A stretch of 64,000 bases of DNA from Episyrphus balteatus (lineage: Eukaryota > Arthropoda > Insecta > Diptera > Syrphidae), in NCBI RefSeq assembly GCF_945859705.1, contig NC_079137.1, positions 35,275,554-35,339,553 of the forward strand. Direction: 5' to 3'. This document shows, piece after piece, positions 60,001 to 64,000 of this stretch (positions within the stretch are counted from its first letter, which is position 1; each line of letters begins with the position of its first letter). The notes under the pieces are model-generated. The model saw nothing but the letters and a program-made list of their open reading frames with translations, did not search any database and was not told the origin of the DNA. The translations under genes and the position numbers were made by a program.

Positions 60001-63000
60001 ATTTAACAAACAATTAAACCCACATAAGTAATAGGGTAAACTATAGCTCTAATTGGATTTTCAAAAATCCCATCTATAACTTTCTTTCTAAGACCTTAGC
60101 TCAGCGCTCAACCCAACTAAAACAGTTTATAAAAATTCTAAAGGATTCACTAGGATTTAATCATAAGCATAACATCACAAAACAAAAACCCCAAAAAAAA
60201 TATAATAAGGAATATTTATTGAATTTCATTTTGTTTCTATACTCACCACTGTACAAAAAAAAAAACACAAAAAAAAGCCCACACACACAGAAATATACAA
60301 TTCATGTTTGAATGAAATGAATGTAATAATTTTTCATTATCATCTTTCTCTCAGGATTTTCACTTTGTCGCTATCCTGCTGCCATTGTTGAATGGTGCGG
60401 TGCGGTGCGGTGTATGATGGTGATTCCCACATTCCACGATTCTGCTGATTCTGATTCGCCTCATGGCTCATGAAAAATCAGAGGGCGGCAGAGCAATCTA
60501 ATGAAATCAAACCAAGTGAAAAGATAAATTAAGTGAAATATTAAAGGGCTCGCCAACAGTGCTCTCTCAGGCTCAGGAACTGTATAATAATTCTCTGAAG
60601 TAGCTAAATTCATATTTGCATGAAACGAACCATTCACCATTCACAAGTATCAGAAGTGGGATGAGTTCATATAAATAAAGACCAAGGCTATACGAAGGGG
60701 GGTCGGGTGGTGATTTCAAGTCCTCAAAATAGAATTCGCTACGTCACTTCACAACATTCTTCTTTCCAAAAGCTAAAGCTTGATGTTTTATTCCTTCCCC
60801 CCCTCACCCGTTAACGTTTTCCCATTCTCTTAACATGTCTCACACAACCCTTGTGATCGCATAATAATACAAATAGGAACCACTCAAGTATGTCGGACTC
60901 AGAGAGTATAGCAGCATCTAGCAACAGCTCCATACCACCATACCACCACACCACCATTCATGCATCCTACACAAACACCTTCGCCGCATCCGGAGTTTGA
61001 TGCCAAGTCAACTGGATGAACAAATTGAATAAAAGATCCAAGGCAAATTGAATTTCCAACTGAACATTTCGATACCCGTGAAATAGCTAAAAATAGCTGG
61101 GATATCTAAAGGATAGCACAATGTTTTCGAGTTTGAGTTTTCGACGAGTCAGTATAGAAGACGTACCTACAACAACAAAAAATATATAGCTTTACATATA
61201 TGAACGAGTAAACGGGTATAGAACAGAGATATGGAATGAGTTTAATATTATTCATGATGGTGTTTCTCATAATTCAGTATGTGTAGCGTTGTTGAAGTTT
61301 TGCGCCGGATACCCGATTAGGGGGAAGCCAATTTTTGAAAAACTTTTGTCAGCATTCAAAAACAACAACACCTTCAAGAACGATCCGGTTTATATTGTTG
61401 TATCGAGCAATTTTTGATTCACAGAGATCCTTTTTTTTTGGTTGTGTTGTGTTTTACTGTTTAGTTGAAGGGAAAAAGGAAATACTTCATGAGGATTGAG
61501 AAGACGCATTGGGGTTTAATGCGTTTTGGTTTGGTATATTTCCTTGGTATAGAACTGCTGCAAACTGGGGATTCAGATTAGTTTTGAAGTTGAATACGCT
61601 GGGGTTTTGCCTTTTATAATTGATCACTCTTTCAAAATAATTTGTAAAACATCACAGAAGGATGATGACGATGATGCTGATGAATTGGAAAGTTTCGGGT
61701 TTTGGTTTAGTGCAATGTGAAAGTGCACTATATAACAGAAAGTTAAGGTAGGTAACTATTGCTCTGATGAGTGGAAAGATAAAGTTTGATGGAAATTCAT
61801 GTTTTTCTGTCAAAGTTCGGGTTGTGTGAAAAGTTAACAAAATATTCTTGGAAAATGTGTGCAAGGGACTGGCAATAAATTGAACTCAGTGATAACTGAT
61901 AAGAAGCGATCAATCAAGTTTCAATATTTTGGGTCGGAATGGTACATTTTTGAGGAGAATTTTTTTATTGAAACCAGTGGATACCAAAGAGGCTTAGTTT
62001 TATTACTGTCCGTTTGAAGATGGAATATCTCGACATTTTTTCCAGTTATTGATTTCACAATTCAGAACGAAAAAAAAATGATTGCGTTTTTCTAGTTCTT
62101 GTGAAAATTTGTACTAGTTCCTGATGAATGAAACTCAGGAGTCAAACTTAGGTACATATAAGGCAACAGTTAGACATATTGTCTTTTCGGGAATCGGGAA
62201 GGTTAGATACTATGTTACTTTTAAGTTAAAGTTCTTACTTTTAAAGGAAACTTAAAATTTAAAACTCTGTTAAAAATATATTAGGGATTTTTTTTTTTTT
62301 TTTTAAATAATCTGTCAAAAGCTACGATTTTATCAAATATTCAAATAGATTTGAATTTGAAGGAAAAACATACAAACTGTGGCCCGTAAGTATTTTGCAT
62401 GCAGTAAACGCCAGGCGAAAATGCAAGAGAGTAACGGTATTACAGTGGTAACCAAAGAATGCTACAACCTACAATTGAAGCCATGGGAATTTAATTTTAA
62501 TTTTTTCCAGCCGTGTCAAATAACAACTCAAATTTAGGTGTTTCATCGATCGTCATTAGTTTAGAAGTAAGCTTTAGGTCTAATCTTCTTCTCATGGCTT
62601 CAATTGCAATGTTTTAAAATCTTTGAAGTGGCGAATATAATCTAGTAGACTAATGGAGAGTGAAAAATAGAAATCCTGTTTAAAACCTCCATTTCATCTA
62701 AAAATCCCTCATTAAAAGGTCAAATTTGGCTTTTAATTTAAAAGATCTTTTAAATTTAATGCTCAATCAGTTAATGATGTAAAACTTCAAAAAAAAATGC
62801 TTAAAAGAAACTGAAAATGCATTTTGATTTTAATTTTAAAATTCACTTTTTTAATGACGCTTTTAAATTTAATGAAGAGTCAATAAATTGGGCCTTAAAT
62901 ACACTGAAACCTAAACAGAAACATATTTTAAAAAAAATTCATTTTCAGAATGGATTTTTTGACATTTTTGTCCATGTTTGCCTTGACTCTTTGATTTGAC

Positions 63001-63224
63001 TTACCATAGTTGACACATAAGACATAAGATAACTTTTTACAATACTATCAATACTAAGCAAAGGTCTTATTATATGTATGTTTACATGGGAAACAAATTT
63101 GAGTATATTTTTTTTTGTACAGGATATGAGAAAGTTGGAAATTAAACATCGTATTGCATATATCCCTTTCTTCGGCTGCATCCCATCAAAGATCCTTCGT
63201 ATAATCAATTTAACCATTTAAAAG
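57060..63224. other. AT-rich sequence without a recognised gene
   Basis: About 6 kb with no recognised coding exon, RNA or element. It contains long A/T runs, a GGTGC repeat at 60393-60413, and short open frames (60-80 codons) on both strands that look like chance. A less AT-rich stretch at 60340-61100 could hold regulatory DNA, but nothing specific is seen. Confidence 0.5.
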
Positions 63225-64000
63225 ATGAGGAATGATCAACAAATGTCTAATTCATTACTAAAATTACAATTTCCATTTCCGACGATGGCCAACTTGAACA
63301 ATACTGTTTCTTATGATGAGAGCACCGTCCTAGGAAAACTTGAACAAATTGCATTACAAATTACTCAATCCGAAAACAAAATCATGCAAAAAATCGACAC
63401 CGAAGTAGGAATGTTAAAAACCGCACTTGATGGAATAAATAAAAGAGTAACATTGTTAGAGTCTAAACAAAATGAGTTCGAAACATTACAAGACGAAAAT
63501 AAATCACTTAAAGAACAACTGCAAAAACATGGCGACGCGATACAAGAAATAAAAGCTCACATAGAGGCAAACGATGAAAAACAACAACTGAAGGAGACAA
63601 TGTGTGACGCACTCATACACGGTGTCCCTTCGATGGTAAATGAAAATTTACAATGCATCTTTAATCAGCTTTGTGCCACTTTAACTCTTAAACCGCCAAT
63701 GATAAAAACAATTTACCGCCTTAAAACAAAAACAAACTCGAACGCACCACCAGTCATAATTAAATTTTTCACGCCGAATGATAAGAGTTTAGTTTTAAGA
63801 TCGATCGCCAGCTACCGAAAAAGAACTAAAGCTCCGCTTTGCCTTCGAGATCTTGGCATGAATGAAAACTCAAATAACAGGTCTTTTGTTTATGTCCACG
63901 AGTGTCTAACGCTAAAAAATCGTGCTCTCCTTCAAAGCGCTCTTAAATTGAAACGAGAGAATAAACTGTTATCAACATTTACTTTCCGTGGTTTCATCTA
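63225..64000 (+). CDS. ORF1 protein of a non-LTR retrotransposon, 5' part (runs off edge)
   Basis: An open frame of 258 codons continues past the window edge. The ATG at 63225 is the first possible start, because an in-frame TAA lies one codon upstream; Met7 and Met21 are alternatives. Residues 35-125 are Leu/Lys/Glu/Gln-rich and heptad-like, fitting a coiled coil. Residues about 128-210 look like the RNA-binding (RRM-like) part of insect LINE ORF1 proteins, with IHGVP (131-135), IYRL (163-166) and PPVIIKF (175-181). Residues 221-258 (FVYVHECLTLKNRALLQSAL...) match the usual C-terminal block. By family knowledge such proteins coat the element RNA in ribonucleoprotein particles. There is no internal stop or frameshift, so the element may be intact; ORF2 should follow to the right. 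The exact clade is not determined. Confidence 0.8.
   Translation, partial: MRNDQQMSNSLLKLQFPFPTMANLNNTVSYDESTVLGKLEQIALQITQSENKIMQKIDTEVGMLKTALDGINKRVTLLESKQNEFETLQDENKSLKEQLQKHGDAIQEIKAHIEANDEKQQLKETMCDALIHGVPSMVNENLQCIFNQLCATLTLKPPMIKTIYRLKTKTNSNAPPVIIKFFTPNDKSLVLRSIASYRKRTKAPLCLRDLGMNENSNNRSFVYVHECLTLKNRALLQSALKLKRENKLLSTFTFRGFI

Overview
The window is AT-rich nuclear DNA of an animal, most likely an insect and probably a dipteran. The grounds are long T and A tracts, R1/LOA/I-like and other non-LTR retrotransposon pieces, and Transib, hAT and Harbinger-like DNA transposons. No complete host gene is recognised. The only confident protein-coding sequence is the 5' part of a retrotransposon ORF1 that runs off the right edge (63225-64000). 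Everything else I can support is satellite, minisatellite or mobile-element DNA, so the window looks intergenic or intronic, possibly pericentromeric at its left end.

Left third (1.7-17.7 kb): about 16 kb of two 11-bp satellites. Family A (unit GGGACATGCTC and variants) fills 1697-13138 and returns at 16703-17730. Family B (units GACGCGTTTTG and GACGCGTTTCA) fills 13139-16585. Because 11 is not a multiple of 3 and the A units carry no stop codon on either strand, the array produces giant reading frames in all six frames; I treat these as by-products of the repeat, not as genes. The A array contains higher-order duplications whose offsets are exact multiples of 11 bp (99, 440, 693, 1705/1738 and 3322 bp). 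Decayed units at its right edge look intermediate between A and B, which suggests a common ancestor. ATG-containing A units each match the p53-family half-site RRRCWWGYYY. A small hAT-like remnant sits at the B-to-A boundary.

Middle (17.7-44 kb): AT-rich DNA carrying a 5'-truncated non-LTR retrotransposon end (21.1-21.66 kb), a tandem array of about 270-300 bp units (21.7-22.95 kb), a 508-bp tandem array (25.98-27.89 kb), 14-, 8- and 9-bp minisatellites, and a dense set of inverted-repeat elements. Two short elements with related terminal inverted repeats (29861-30289 and 37952-38398) each hold a degenerate tRNA-like sequence near the middle, and each abuts a GCGACAA-type minisatellite. A third inverted-repeat structure (32.09-32.65 kb) encloses a tRNA-Ser-like sequence. 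A Transib-type element (35625-37441) has CACWATGG-type ends and a 5-bp CGACG target duplication. A giant foldback element (41932-43777) has arms of about 770 bp and a near-perfect 8-bp target duplication.

Right third (44-64 kb): AT-rich DNA with a perfect 83-bp-arm palindrome (47976-48145), a second Transib-like end, a decayed reverse-transcriptase fragment, a diverged copy of the 21.7-kb repeat (53.2 kb), a hAT MITE with a perfect 8-bp target duplication and many CGATAG motifs (56529-57047), a LINE 3' end, and the ORF1 at the right edge. Nothing shows these parts working together as a pathway; the shared theme is successive mobile-element insertion and satellite expansion.
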